This document shows, piece by piece, positions 17,072-25,441 of a stretch of DNA of 52,385 nucleotides (its first letter is position 1; every line of letters begins with the position of its first letter). The position numbers and the translations under genes are program-made. Where the stretch lies: NCBI GenBank assembly GCA_024102635.1, contig JAGFJO010000099.1:1-52385 (forward strand). Reading direction: 5' to 3'. This DNA comes from Deltaproteobacteria bacterium. Lineage in GTDB: Bacteria; Bdellovibrionota_C; UBA2361; JAGFJO01. The notes beneath the pieces were generated by a model. It saw only the letters and a program-made list of their open reading frames with translations, did no database searches and had not been told where the DNA came from.

Positions 17072-18292
17072 ATGCCAGTCTATGTATGGGAAGGAAAAAA
17101 CGCTGCCGGCAAGAAAGTAACCGGCGAAATGGAGGCTAAAAACACGCAGGCGGTGTTTAATGCATTGAAGGGCCAGCGCATTACTCCGAACGCCGGGCGC
17201 ATTCGCGAGAAAGGCAAGGGACTTGATATGGAGATCAAGATCCCCGGATTCGGCCCTAAGGTTAAGGGTAAAGATGTCGTCATCTTTACACGTCAATTCG
17301 CAACTATGATCGACTCAGGTCTGCCGCTCGTTCAGGCGCTCGATATCCTGGGCAAGCAGTGCGAAAACAAGGCCTTCAAGAGGGTGTTGATAGGAGTAAA
17401 AGAAACGGTTGAAACCGGAGGTACCCTGGCAGACGGCATGGGAAAGTTTCCCGAGGCCTATGACAGCCTCTACGTGAACATGGTTCAGGCCGGTGAAAGC
17501 GGCGGTATATTGGACGTTATTCTAGAGCGGCTCTCCGTTCATATGGAAAAGGCGATGAAGCTCAAGCGCGAGATCAAAACCGCCATGATCTATCCGGCTG
17601 TGGTCATCGGCGCTGCGGTTATCGTTACATCCGTGCTGCTTATCTTCGTCATTCCGACATTCGCCGAACTATTTAAAGATTTCGGCCAGGCGCTGCCGCT
17701 CCCGACGCAGATGGTGATAAACCTCTCCGATTTCTTCGTTGCTAACTGGTTCTTCATATTTGGAGGGGTAGGGGGTGCTCTTGGATTCTTTGTGCGCTTT
17801 ATGAAGCAGGAGCGAGGAAAAGAGATCATCCATCCATTAGCGCTTAAGATGCCGGTATTCGGCGACATTATAAGAAAAGTTGCGGTGGCACGCTTCACCC
17901 GCACACTGGGAACAATGATTAGCTCAGGTGTTCCCATTCTCGAAGCTCTTAATATCTGCGCCCGTACCGCGGGCAACAAAGTAGTCGAGCGAGATGTCCT
18001 GCGGGCAAGAATCGCAATATCGGAAGGAAAATCTATGGTGGAACCGTTAGCCGAATCGGTCGTGTTTCCGCCCATGGTCGTTCAGATGATCGGTGTGGGT
18101 GAATCGACCGGCGCGCTCGATGCAATGCTGCAAAAAATAGCCGACTTCTATGAAGATGAGGTCGACAATGCGGTAGGTGCCATGAAGCAGCTGATCGAGC
18201 CTATCATGATTCTTGTGCTCGGCGTAATTATCGGTGCGTTGGTAATCGCAATGTACTTGCCGATATTCAAGATGGGATCTGTTGTGGGATAG
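17072..18292 (+). CDS. pilC: type IV pilus inner-membrane platform protein PilC
   Basis: GspF/PilC family platform protein (406 aa). It starts with MPVYVWEGKNAAGKKVTGE, the standard N-terminus. Two homologous T2SSF domains occupy about 70-195 and 270-395, each followed by membrane helices. FTRQFATMIDSGLPLVQALDI and FTRTLGTMISSGVPILEALNI mark the two halves. It anchors PilB in the inner membrane and recruits pilin. The stop overlaps by one base with the GTG of the next gene, so platform and regulator are probably translated together. Confidence 0.95.
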   Translation: MPVYVWEGKNAAGKKVTGEMEAKNTQAVFNALKGQRITPNAGRIREKGKGLDMEIKIPGFGPKVKGKDVVIFTRQFATMIDSGLPLVQALDILGKQCENKAFKRVLIGVKETVETGGTLADGMGKFPEAYDSLYVNMVQAGESGGILDVILERLSVHMEKAMKLKREIKTAMIYPAVVIGAAVIVTSVLLIFVIPTFAELFKDFGQALPLPTQMVINLSDFFVANWFFIFGGVGGALGFFVRFMKQERGKEIIHPLALKMPVFGDIIRKVAVARFTRTLGTMISSGVPILEALNICARTAGNKVVERDVLRARIAISEGKSMVEPLAESVVFPPMVVQMIGVGESTGALDAMLQKIADFYEDEVDNAVGAMKQLIEPIMILVLGVIIGALVIAMYLPIFKMGSVVG

Positions 18293-20019
18293 TGCCGATG
18301 AGCAGCGCAAACCATACAGAGATCGCTTCGGCACCCGGCCGCTCATCGCGGCCGGATTCTCAGCTTCTGATAGCCGCGCGAGTATGCCTTCTTAGCGTGG
18401 CACTGCTCTCAGCAAGCATCGCCACATTTCTTTATGATTCTGTTAATCCAGCGTTAACGGGGTATGTTTATCTTCCGATAGCAGCACTGTTTGCCTTCAG
18501 CGCCGGCAGCGCGTTATGGATCAAATGGAAGCCGCAAAAACAATCCTTCCTTCTTCTTCAGCTCACGGTTGATGTTTTGACAGCCACGGGAGCGATCTAC
18601 CTTACAGGCGGCCCTAGCAGCCCATTTCTATTTTTATACCTGCCGCTTGTGATGTCTGCCTCAATCATCTCTACCCGTAAGGTCGCGATCTTCACCGCTA
18701 CCCTTAGTGTTGCAGTATACGGCCTGCTTGCGTTTCTAATGATTCAACAGATAATCCCCCCGGCTGACGGTAGCTTGGCGCCACACCAGTCGGCACAAAC
18801 GATGGTCTTCCAAATATCCGGGCTCTATCTGGGAATGTTCCTAACGGCTATCCTCACCGGATTTTTGGCGCGAGAGATGCGTTCATCGCACCGCATTGTA
18901 GAACAGTCCAAAAAGGACCTCGAGGAGCTGAGCAGCTCGCAGCGGGCGCTCGAAGAGCAGCTGGCGATGCAGAATCAGATGGCGCGGCTGCTCGCCCGAA
19001 AGGATGACCACTTCATCACGGGGCAATCGCTGCTGACTGAGTTCGTCGGCGAAAGTCCGGTTATGCAGAAGGTGTTTACATTGATAAGCAAGGTCGCCTC
19101 ATCCGATGCCACCATCCTAATCACCGGCGAATCGGGAACCGGCAAAGAGTTAGTCGCCAAAGCGATCCATAAGGGACGCGACAGCGGGCGTGGGCCATTC
19201 GTGGCAGTCAACTGCGGCGCCATTCCGGAAAATCTGATCGAAAGCCAGCTGTTCGGTCATAAAAAGGGCTCCTTCACGGGAGCGGAGGCCGACCACAGCG
19301 GGCTATTCGTCCAAGCGGATGGCGGCACAATCTTCCTTGATGAAATAGGTGAGCTCCCGCTGCTGATGCAGGCCAAGCTGCTGCGCGCGATACAAGAGAA
19401 GTGCGTAAGGCCTATCGGGGGAACCAGGGATATCCCGATGAATGTCCGGATCATTGCAGCCACGAACAAAAATCTAAAGAAGGAGGTAGAGCTAGCCAAT
19501 TTCCGCGAGGATCTCTACTACCGGCTAAATGTAATCAGCGTTCAGTTGCCGCCCTTAAGGTCACGGCGAGAAGATATCCCTCTTCTGGTCCGGCATATAT
19601 TAAAGCGCATCCTTCCGGCGGATAAGTCTGCGGTAATTCCTCCCGATACTATGCAGCTTCTTACCAATTATCACTATCCAGGCAATGTGCGTGAGCTTGA
19701 GAATCTGCTTGAAAGAGCAGTGGTGCTGGGAGGCGAAGTGATTCTGCCGGAGCATTTGCCCAGCGGCGTAAGGGAAACCGTCGGGGCGCAGCGAGCCTCT
19801 GCCGGCAGTAAGAACTCTAATGAAACCAATATTATTATTGATGAAAATATCGACTTCCCGGTAAATCTCGATGAGATCTTGGCCTCGGTTGAAAGGAAAT
19901 ATCTTGAAGTTGCTTTGCTAAAGACCTCAGGTGTTAAGAAAAGAGCCGCAGATCTTTTAGGAATAAATTTCCGCTCCTTCCGTTACCGTCTGCAGAAATT
20001 TGGGATCAGTGAAGAGTAG
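18292..20019 (+). CDS. membrane-bound sigma-54 activator: PilS-like sensor fused to PilR-like output
   Basis: 575 residues. Residues 26-193 form about six membrane helices with GGPSSPF at 106-112 and the following hydrophobic pattern, as in the sensor domain of PilS kinases. A short coiled coil (200-236) leads directly to a sigma-54 AAA+ domain. Walker A is GESGTGKE (279-286), the sigma-54 contact loop is GSFTGA (326-331, usually GAFTGA), and Walker B is TIFLDEIG (346-353). A Fis-type HTH follows at 532-572. No histidine-kinase HATPase/DHp or receiver domain is present, so the protein would sense in the membrane and activate transcription without phosphotransfer. The start is GTG 18292 (one-base overlap with pilC) or ATG 18298. 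The likely target is the sigma-54 promoter of pilA, 1.5 kb downstream. Confidence 0.9.
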   Translation: MPMSSANHTEIASAPGRSSRPDSQLLIAARVCLLSVALLSASIATFLYDSVNPALTGYVYLPIAALFAFSAGSALWIKWKPQKQSFLLLQLTVDVLTATGAIYLTGGPSSPFLFLYLPLVMSASIISTRKVAIFTATLSVAVYGLLAFLMIQQIIPPADGSLAPHQSAQTMVFQISGLYLGMFLTAILTGFLAREMRSSHRIVEQSKKDLEELSSSQRALEEQLAMQNQMARLLARKDDHFITGQSLLTEFVGESPVMQKVFTLISKVASSDATILITGESGTGKELVAKAIHKGRDSGRGPFVAVNCGAIPENLIESQLFGHKKGSFTGAEADHSGLFVQADGGTIFLDEIGELPLLMQAKLLRAIQEKCVRPIGGTRDIPMNVRIIAATNKNLKKEVELANFREDLYYRLNVISVQLPPLRSRREDIPLLVRHILKRILPADKSAVIPPDTMQLLTNYHYPGNVRELENLLERAVVLGGEVILPEHLPSGVRETVGAQRASAGSKNSNETNIIIDENIDFPVNLDEILASVERKYLEVALLKTSGVKKRAADLLGINFRSFRYRLQKFGISEE

Positions 20020-20050
20020 CCCCAGGGTGGAGTAACTTTCCATGTGCGAT

Positions 20051-21478
20051 TTAACCGCAGCTTTTTTTGTGAGATCCGAGAAGTTTCAGGTGGGAGCGGT
20101 AGAATCTCGCAGCGTCACCTTCTAAGGCAGCGGCGACGGCGAGTTCGCCGAGCACCATTGCATCGTGCATATCTATATCGAGAAAGAGTCCCTGCCTGCC
20201 GGTACTGACTAGATTAGGAATCTTTCCAAGCTCCCGCAGAAGGCCTTTCAGATCGCTCTCGTACCCGGTGCTATAGATTGGATACGCGTCTTCGAGCCGA
20301 GCCAGAGAGAGGCTCTCAATCTGCTCCCTCTTAATCCCCCAGCGCTTTAGGTCTTGCAACACCATGGGGTAGAACTGCTCGGGCTGCCAATCCCAAATAT
20401 CGCTCCCGGGCGAGGCGCTGATCTCAAAGGTCAATACAGTCTTTCCCGCGGGGCAGCACTCCGGGGAGAGATTTTTCTGCTCGCTAATTCTGTGAAAATT
20501 AAAAGAGGAATCAATAAGGTAGGTCCAATGGGCCTCGGAAAAGCGCTCCATATCTAAAAAAGCGTACACAAGAAGAATGTTACGAAATGCGACAGGCCTC
20601 AGCTCAGAGGAAAGGGGGTGCCCTCCACTTCCAAGATAATCGAGTAGTTTTGTTATTGGAATGGTGGAGACTACATGGTCTCCTTCGATCACTTCCCCCT
20701 GCGCTCCCGCAATCCTCACGCCGGTAATGCGTCCTGCCTCGGATATCAACGATTCGATTTCGGCTCCGCGCATGACACGGCCGCCTTCTTGTTCAATGGT
20801 CCGGGCAATATTGTTATAAATCGATCCTATCCCCTGGCGGTGGTAACCGAACTCCTTTGTAAAAAGATGCTCGTGCATTGTGCCGCGCTTCGTAACAGCT
20901 TCCTTAATAACGGCCCAAATCGAAAAACGGGGCAATTTACGCTTGGCAAGCTCAACCGAGATCTTATCCGCAGATAATCCCCATACCCGCTCCGTATAAT
21001 GCCCGAAACATACCTCATAGAGTGTTTTACCGAAGCGGCTAAGCCCCCAATCTTTGAAAGAGTGGTCCTGAGACGGTGCAAAGAAATTTTTTATGCGCGC
21101 GACCAGGTAATCCGCCAGCATACGAAAGGATAGTGAGAGTGGAAGCTTTAAAACGCCCTCAACCGGCTTAAAAGGATACTTTAGTTTGGTGTTGCGGATT
21201 ATCAGATCCATGGTTACCGAAGTGAGAATATAATCCTCCCCGGCATGGCTCATAATAAGGTCGTTAATCTCGGGGCATTTGGGGTGAAACGCATGCGGGC
21301 CGAAATCGAGAATATAATCGCCTTCACGGCGGCTAGCGCCCTTACCACCAACAAACTTCTGCTTCTCGATAAGTACCACCTGGCAACCGCGCTTTTGAGC
21401 GAAATATGCGGCAGCCAAGCCAGCCGGGCCGGCCCCTAAAACAATTACTCTGCTCTTAGATTCTTCTTTCGCTTGCAA
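20051..21478 (-). CDS. FAD-dependent oxidoreductase (amine oxidase / protoporphyrinogen-oxidase-like)
   Basis: 475 residues. An N-terminal dinucleotide-binding fold (VIVLGAGPAGLAAAYFAQKRGCQVVLIEK) is followed by GGKGASRREGDYILDFGPHAF, the flavin-contact segment shared by amine oxidases, phytoene desaturases, protoporphyrinogen oxidases and UDP-galactopyranose mutases. A second FAD segment lies near the C-terminus (STGRQGLFLDIDMHDAMVLGE). Related proteins are common in polysaccharide and lipid gene clusters; the substrate cannot be named. The only start in this frame is a TTG at 21478, eight codons before the first strand, with no good ribosome site. It is opposite in direction to the flanking pil genes and shares the 470-base spacer with pilA, so it interrupts the pilus block. 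Confidence 0.82.
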   Translation of the reverse strand: MQAKEESKSRVIVLGAGPAGLAAAYFAQKRGCQVVLIEKQKFVGGKGASRREGDYILDFGPHAFHPKCPEINDLIMSHAGEDYILTSVTMDLIIRNTKLKYPFKPVEGVLKLPLSLSFRMLADYLVARIKNFFAPSQDHSFKDWGLSRFGKTLYEVCFGHYTERVWGLSADKISVELAKRKLPRFSIWAVIKEAVTKRGTMHEHLFTKEFGYHRQGIGSIYNNIARTIEQEGGRVMRGAEIESLISEAGRITGVRIAGAQGEVIEGDHVVSTIPITKLLDYLGSGGHPLSSELRPVAFRNILLVYAFLDMERFSEAHWTYLIDSSFNFHRISEQKNLSPECCPAGKTVLTFEISASPGSDIWDWQPEQFYPMVLQDLKRWGIKREQIESLSLARLEDAYPIYSTGYESDLKGLLRELGKIPNLVSTGRQGLFLDIDMHDAMVLGELAVAAALEGDAARFYRSHLKLLGSHKKSCG

Positions 21479-21707
21479 TTGAAAACAGTAAAAAACAACC
21501 TGCCAAGGTTTGAGATGCGTGCGGGCTTAAAATCCCTGCATAAATTCGACTCATCAATTTAACTAATCGCCGAGCAGAGGCTCTGAGGCGAGATTCAGAC
21601 AACCAAGCTTCATTCCACACCACGCCACGGCTCTTCGCAAGGTGCATGCTACCTCGCCAGGGGTGGAAATTACGAGTTGCTACTAGAACTGGTAAGCGGA
21701 ATTACCA

Positions 21708-21762
21708 TGACAGCGACAATTTTCGTCACAACTGACAAAGTTCGTCAGGTACGCTACTGACG
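21708..21762. promoter_or_regulatory. TGAC/GTCA repeat cluster, putative activator binding sites upstream of pilA
   Basis: Within 55 bases there are TGACA (21708), CGTCA (21724), TGACA (21733), CGTCAG (21743-21748) and CTGACG (21757-21762). The last two form a perfect inverted repeat with an 8-base gap. The cluster lies about 67-121 bases upstream of the -24 element, the usual position of enhancer sites for sigma-54 activators. The regulator encoded at 18292-20019 is the obvious candidate to bind here (inference). Confidence 0.5.
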
Positions 21763-21828
21763 ACCGTTTTTTGCCTACCCTAACCCCTTGTATTGGCGTA
21801 CCAAAAAAACCTCTAAACCTATTCTCGC

Positions 21829-21844
21829 TGGCATCCGATTTGCT
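21829..21844 (+). promoter_or_regulatory. sigma-54 promoter of pilA
   Basis: TGGCATCCGATTTGCT matches the -24/-12 consensus: TGGCA, exactly ten bases from GG to GC, and TTGCT. Transcription would begin near 21855, giving a leader of about 90 bases before the ATG at 21948. Sigma-54 control of pilA by PilR-type activators is established in several proteobacteria. Confidence 0.75.
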
Positions 21845-21947
21845 CTAGTGATGGGAAGCGCGAAGTCGGGCTGCAAAGCTTATGTTTCGCCCAGCCAAAC
21901 CTATAAGGGTTCGCATTTGTCTTTTTAACAAATAGGAGAATGTAAAA

Positions 21948-22349
21948 ATGAAAAATGAGAAAGGTTTTACGCTTATCGAGTTGCTGGTGGTCGTTGCGAT
22001 CATCGGTATTCTCGCCGCCATCGCTATTCCTCAGTTCTCTGCATACAGACAGAGAGGGTTCGATGCACGCGCTCTAAGTGATCTTAGAAACGCCGCTACC
22101 GGCGAGGAAGCGTACTTTGCTGACTATGAGAACTACTTGACCTGCGCAGATGCCGCTACATGCCAGACCAATCTGCCAGGCTATGTAGCTTCGACTGGGG
22201 TAACTCTTAATATGGGCGCAACAGCCGCAAGCGGCACTACGCCAGCATTCTTCACAGGTTACTCCGCTCACCCGCAGGGATCGAAGAGCAGCACTGCTGC
22301 TGCAGCGACCCGTTATGAGTGGGATAGCACAAAGGGCGGACTGCAATAA
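21948..22349 (+). CDS. pilA: type IV major pilin PilA
   Basis: Prepilin of 133 residues. A six-residue charged leader MKNEKG is followed by FTLIELLVVVAIIGILAAI, the type III signal cleaved and N-methylated by PilD; Glu5 of the mature chain is present. The conserved N-terminal helix continues to about residue 55. The C-terminal globular part is short and Ala/Thr/Gly-rich, with two Cys in LTCADAATC that may form a disulfide. The length resembles short deltaproteobacterial pilins such as those of Geobacter. Ribosome site AGGAG 9 bases before the ATG. It is followed directly by a strong terminator, consistent with a monocistronic, highly expressed pilin gene. Confidence 0.95.
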   Translation: MKNEKGFTLIELLVVVAIIGILAAIAIPQFSAYRQRGFDARALSDLRNAATGEEAYFADYENYLTCADAATCQTNLPGYVASTGVTLNMGATAASGTTPAFFTGYSAHPQGSKSSTAAAATRYEWDSTKGGLQ

Positions 22350-22373
22350 GCTAGTATTACACGCCTAATACGA

Positions 22374-22399
22374 AGCCGGGCTCTGCCCGGCTTTTTTTT
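22374..22399 (+). terminator. intrinsic terminator after pilA
   Basis: AGCCGGGC (22374-22381), loop TCT, GCCCGGCT (22385-22392), then a run of T to 22399. A textbook 8-bp GC-rich hairpin with U-tract, 25 bases after the pilA stop. Confidence 0.92.
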
Positions 22400-22463
22400 G
22401 TCTAATAGGAAACTATTAAGATTAGCCGCCGATAACTGGCCGTGAACTTTACTAGGAGGAGTC

Positions 22464-23036
22464 ATGAATCCAGCTCGAATATCGGCAACCTCACCAAGAT
22501 CATATCAACCGGCTACGGCAAGCCGCCCGCAAACACAGAGGAATCCGGCACCTGGAGGTTTGAACGAATTCTCTGAACGAGTTCTGCAGCGATTTGAAGG
22601 GCTAGGAGCCTGGAGCAAGCGAAACTTGGAGAACGGCGCTGTTGATGCGCTTCAATACGGACTTTCTATGGCGCTCCAATCTGCCGATACCAGAGCTTCA
22701 CTGCCGGAGATGGGTCGGACATCTCAGGCCTCAGGCGCCGTCCGAATCGTGGCTAAAGCAGGGGCGTTCCTAGACTCCGTTTCGAATATCTTCTCCATCG
22801 CCTCGGCGTTCCACACCGACAGGATGAACGGGGACAAGCTGCTTAAGGGCACTATGATTCAAACAGCAAAATCAGCCGGACAGATAAGCGTGGGGTATTT
22901 GGCCGGAACCGGCGCCGCTGCGGTTGCGGTGGGACTCGGAGCTCCGATCGCCGTGCCGGTGATAATCGGAGGAGTCGTAGGCACTGGAGCAGCTTATCTT
23001 TTCGGGAAAGCGGCAGATTATATAGCGTCTTGGTGA
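22464..23036 (+). CDS. hypothetical protein with C-terminal glycine-zipper hydrophobic region
   Basis: 190 residues behind a strong ribosome site (AGGAGGAG). Residues 1-40 are Ser/Pro/Gln-rich and probably disordered. Residues 40-140 are amphipathic helices. Residues about 135-185 form a Gly/Ala/Val-rich hydrophobic stretch (GTGAAAVAVGLGAPIAVPVIIGG then GTGAAYLFG). Such glycine-zipper segments insert into or associate with membranes in some effector and colicin-like proteins. No signal peptide is present. I do not recognise the family. It follows the pilA terminator, so it is expressed separately, and converges on a small lipoprotein gene. Confidence 0.7.
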   Translation: MNPARISATSPRSYQPATASRPQTQRNPAPGGLNEFSERVLQRFEGLGAWSKRNLENGAVDALQYGLSMALQSADTRASLPEMGRTSQASGAVRIVAKAGAFLDSVSNIFSIASAFHTDRMNGDKLLKGTMIQTAKSAGQISVGYLAGTGAAAVAVGLGAPIAVPVIIGGVVGTGAAYLFGKAADYIASW

Positions 23037-23075
23037 AACAAAAGGGAAGGCGGTCCCTGGGAGAATCAGCCTTCC
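23036..23075 (-). terminator. probable terminator of the small lipoprotein gene
   Basis: On the minus strand GGAAGGC (23075-23069), a 17-base loop and GCCTTCC (23051-23045) are followed by CTTTTGTTT. It sits 12 bases after the lipoprotein stop and touches the end of the convergent gene. The loop is longer than ideal. Confidence 0.5.
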
Positions 23076-23086
23076 TAAAAGTCCTC

Positions 23087-23452
23087 TTACTCTCTGCAAC
23101 TTTTCTCTCTGCACCTTTCCATGTGCTTCTGAACGGTCTCGAGCAGAATAACGGTACCGGCAGTGACCAGCACATTGTCCAACTCTTTGCCGCCGTTCTG
23201 GCTGCACGCCAACTCATCATACGCCACTGTAACAGCTGCTGCGACAGCGGCATCGAGCGACTTGCGAGCCAAAGTACCAGCCGCTTCCCTAAAGTGAGAG
23301 GGCCGGGCCTCAAGCTCCGCTCCTTGACGTTGAACCGGAGAAAGCTTCCGCGGCTCATCGTGAAGAGAGTGATTGTGCCTTGCGCCTCGGGTGGAAGCGC
23401 ATCCGCACAACAATACAAAGCAAAGCATCCAAAGAGCACGGCTTCCTGCCAT
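23087..23452 (-). CDS. small lipoprotein of unknown function
   Basis: 121 residues when started at the ATG 23452, which has AGGAGGAG 6 bases upstream. The frame is open 16 codons further to an ATG at 23500, but that extension would bury the signal peptide. The N-terminus MAGSRALWMLCFVLLCGC is a lipoprotein signal with lipobox LCGC. The mature part is short, has a His/Arg-rich start, an Ala/Val-rich helix (about 65-85) and four further Cys near the end (ACSQNGG and MERCREKSC), which could pair after export. Family not recognised. Convergent with the glycine-zipper gene, with a terminator between. Confidence 0.7.
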   Translation of the reverse strand: MAGSRALWMLCFVLLCGCASTRGARHNHSLHDEPRKLSPVQRQGAELEARPSHFREAAGTLARKSLDAAVAAAVTVAYDELACSQNGGKELDNVLVTAGTVILLETVQKHMERCREKSCRE

Positions 23453-23652
23453 TTCGTTCTCCTCCTGAAAAAGGGAACCCAGGGACACCTTCCTTGCCAT
23501 TGTTATACGATAAATATGTTGCGAGGTTAGCTATGGCATTACACGCCTCTCTCCCCATGCAATTTTTTCGGCTAATAAAGGATATAAATGACTGTGTGGC
23601 GAAGGATGGAAGGGCCCGTGAACTCACGTTAAGACCTACCTCGGAGAAGCTA

Positions 23653-24546
23653 CTATAACGCCGCCCCTATCACCTCGTCCCTAGTTGGAATAGAAGGCGC
23701 GGCGCCGGGCTTTGTTACGCATATTGCTGACGCTTTACTTGCCAGCTCAAGCGCTTTAGACGGGGTTTCGCCCTCTGTCAAGGCGGCAAGGAAGTAACCA
23801 ATAAAGGTATCGCCCGCAGCAGTTGTATCGACTGCATCGACCTTAAATGCAGTCTGGAGAAGCTGCCGGCCCGCTGAATCGGCCAATAACGCTCCATCTC
23901 CTCCCTGGGTGAGTACGATCGTCGAGGCGGGCGCCATTTTACGAAGTCTCTTTAGCGCATTCTCAGGATCGTTCTCGCCCGACAGCATTTCGGCCTCGGT
24001 GCGGTTTACGATTAAATAATCTAGGAGGTGCAGCGGAAGATTAGCGAGTTCGGGTGTACACGGAGCCGGATTGAAGGCCACCTGAAGACCTCGCTGTTTT
24101 CCGCATTCAATTCCGCGGCGCACCCCCGATGTTTCATTCTGTAGTAGAACTATATCGCCCGAGCCAAACTGGCTAAGCGAACGATCAATCAAATGGTCGC
24201 TGAGTGTCTCGTTCGCGCCCCCAAACAGGATGATGCAGTTTTCTCCAGCGTCGTTCACTTGAATTATCGCGTGCCCGGTGGGCAGATCAACTTTATGAAT
24301 CGCAGAACAATCGACGCCCGCTTCTCTGAGAAATTGAACTAAAAACTCCCCGTCGCTGCCTGTGCATCCGATGTGCGATACGGACGCTCCGGCCTTACTT
24401 AACGCTACCGATTGGTTTAGTCCCTTTCCGCCGGCAAATCTCTGAAAAGAGAGTGAAGCTAGCGTCTCACCTGGCTGCACGAAGTGCGGAACGCGGTAAA
24501 CGAGGTCAATGTTTAATGATCCGATATTTGCAATTCTTGCGGACAT
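23653..24546 (-). CDS. rbsK: ribokinase-like PfkB family sugar kinase
   Basis: 297 residues, the usual ribokinase length. PfkB signatures are present: the N-terminal ribose contact GSLNIDLVYRVPHF, the first PfkB motif as FAGGKGLNQSVALSKAG, and the C-terminal motif DTTAAGDTFIGYF with the catalytic Asp and the anion-hole glycines. It would phosphorylate ribose (or a related sugar/nucleoside) with ATP in the cytoplasm. No rbs transport genes are adjacent, so the true substrate may differ. Single gene; ATG at 24546. Confidence 0.85.
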   Translation of the reverse strand: MSARIANIGSLNIDLVYRVPHFVQPGETLASLSFQRFAGGKGLNQSVALSKAGASVSHIGCTGSDGEFLVQFLREAGVDCSAIHKVDLPTGHAIIQVNDAGENCIILFGGANETLSDHLIDRSLSQFGSGDIVLLQNETSGVRRGIECGKQRGLQVAFNPAPCTPELANLPLHLLDYLIVNRTEAEMLSGENDPENALKRLRKMAPASTIVLTQGGDGALLADSAGRQLLQTAFKVDAVDTTAAGDTFIGYFLAALTEGETPSKALELASKASAICVTKPGAAPSIPTRDEVIGAAL

Positions 24547-24685
24547 GCCACCAAAGGTCTCAAAAGCCTGCGCGCTTAATTACGCGCCGGCGCCTCCGAA
24601 CGGAAACATGTTAGCACGAAAGAAATCGCTAAGTAACGGAAAGGGCGGACACGCGTTACCGGTAAACTTTAGCGCTTTCCGCTGA

Positions 24686-25441
24686 TTACGGCTGAGGGAC
24701 CATTTTCTCAAACTCTTTCATGCTCTTTTCGAGCTGATCAAGATCGAGCTGAATAGGCCCCATATTGAAGCGGTAAACGGATATACCCAGCACCGAACGA
24801 ACTAGAAAGTCCACCGACCAATTGATCACAAACCCCACCAACAAGCACAGTATTAGAATAGCTCCATAGGCTACCAATCTCTTGTCTTCGCCGACCTTAA
24901 CGAATTTCGGCATCGCAATGTACAGCAGGTACAGGGAGTAGACCGCCAGCACCAAACCAAGCACAGCGATTACCGGTATAAGCGAAAAAAACATTCCAAT
25001 AAGAGCCGGAGTCAAGCTGAAGGCCAAGAGATTAACTCCGTCACGATAGGTAGCTTGACCATCGAGCTTTGGAAGCAGCTGCTCCATAGCCTTCGCTACA
25101 AGAGCGACGGCAATCGGTAGCGCCACGCCGCGCAGTAATGCGTAAATAAGTCCGCCCAAGAACGTCGAGAGCCCGATGGCATACATCCCCAGCCAAGAGC
25201 AAAGCGAACCGACTATGGCCAGTGGAAGAATGTACTTAATAAGAAGGTCTTGGGGGGCGGAGCTTTGCTGTTGCCACTTTTCAAGAGCACTCTGAGGCGA
25301 AAGCAAGATCTCCTTGGCGCGCAAAAAGATCGCCTGTGGATCAATACCACCTGGCAGTTTTGGCATAGCGCTCCCCGTGCCGGAGTTTTGAGTGCTTTCT
25401 TCGTTTCCTGCGGGGCTTGAACCGGGTGAATATGTGGACAT
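24686..25441 (-). CDS. Yip1-domain integral membrane protein
   Basis: 251 residues. The first 45 are Ser/Gly/Pro-rich and cytoplasmic-like. The segment FLRAKEILLSPQSALEKWQQ is the usual entry to bacterial Yip1-family proteins. Five hydrophobic helices follow (about 67-90, 92-115, 135-160, 160-178, 195-215). The last 30 residues are charged. Bacterial Yip1 proteins have no established function. The gene stands alone between the kinase and a 310-base spacer. Confidence 0.75.
   Translation of the reverse strand: MSTYSPGSSPAGNEESTQNSGTGSAMPKLPGGIDPQAIFLRAKEILLSPQSALEKWQQQSSAPQDLLIKYILPLAIVGSLCSWLGMYAIGLSTFLGGLIYALLRGVALPIAVALVAKAMEQLLPKLDGQATYRDGVNLLAFSLTPALIGMFFSLIPVIAVLGLVLAVYSLYLLYIAMPKFVKVGEDKRLVAYGAILILCLLVGFVINWSVDFLVRSVLGISVYRFNMGPIQLDLDQLEKSMKEFEKMVPQP

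Larger units (their letters stand above)
21479..21947. other. pilA control region
   Basis: 469 bases between the FAD oxidoreductase (minus) and pilA (plus). The half near pilA contains the TGAC repeat cluster, the -24/-12 promoter and a leader of about 90 bases with three small inverted repeats: GGCTG/CAGCC, AACC/GGTT, and ATTTGT/ACAAAT just before the ribosome site. The half near the oxidoreductase shows no clear promoter and no RNA gene. Confidence 0.5.

Noticed and set aside
21456..21647. Minus-strand 63-codon ORF before the FAD oxidoreductase
   Set aside because: It overlaps that gene out of frame, has an atypical Arg/Ser-rich composition and no ribosome site.
21855..21947. Possible cyclic-di-GMP (GEMM-I) riboswitch in the pilA leader, because of GGGCTGCAAAGC
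   Set aside because: The GGGCAAACC half and the GNRA-closed first stem are absent and the leader is too short; only one short resemblance remains. A covariance-model search would decide.
23030..23530. Plus-strand 166-codon ORF over the lipoprotein gene
   Set aside because: It is the antisense shadow of the lipoprotein gene, which has a lipobox and a strong ribosome site.
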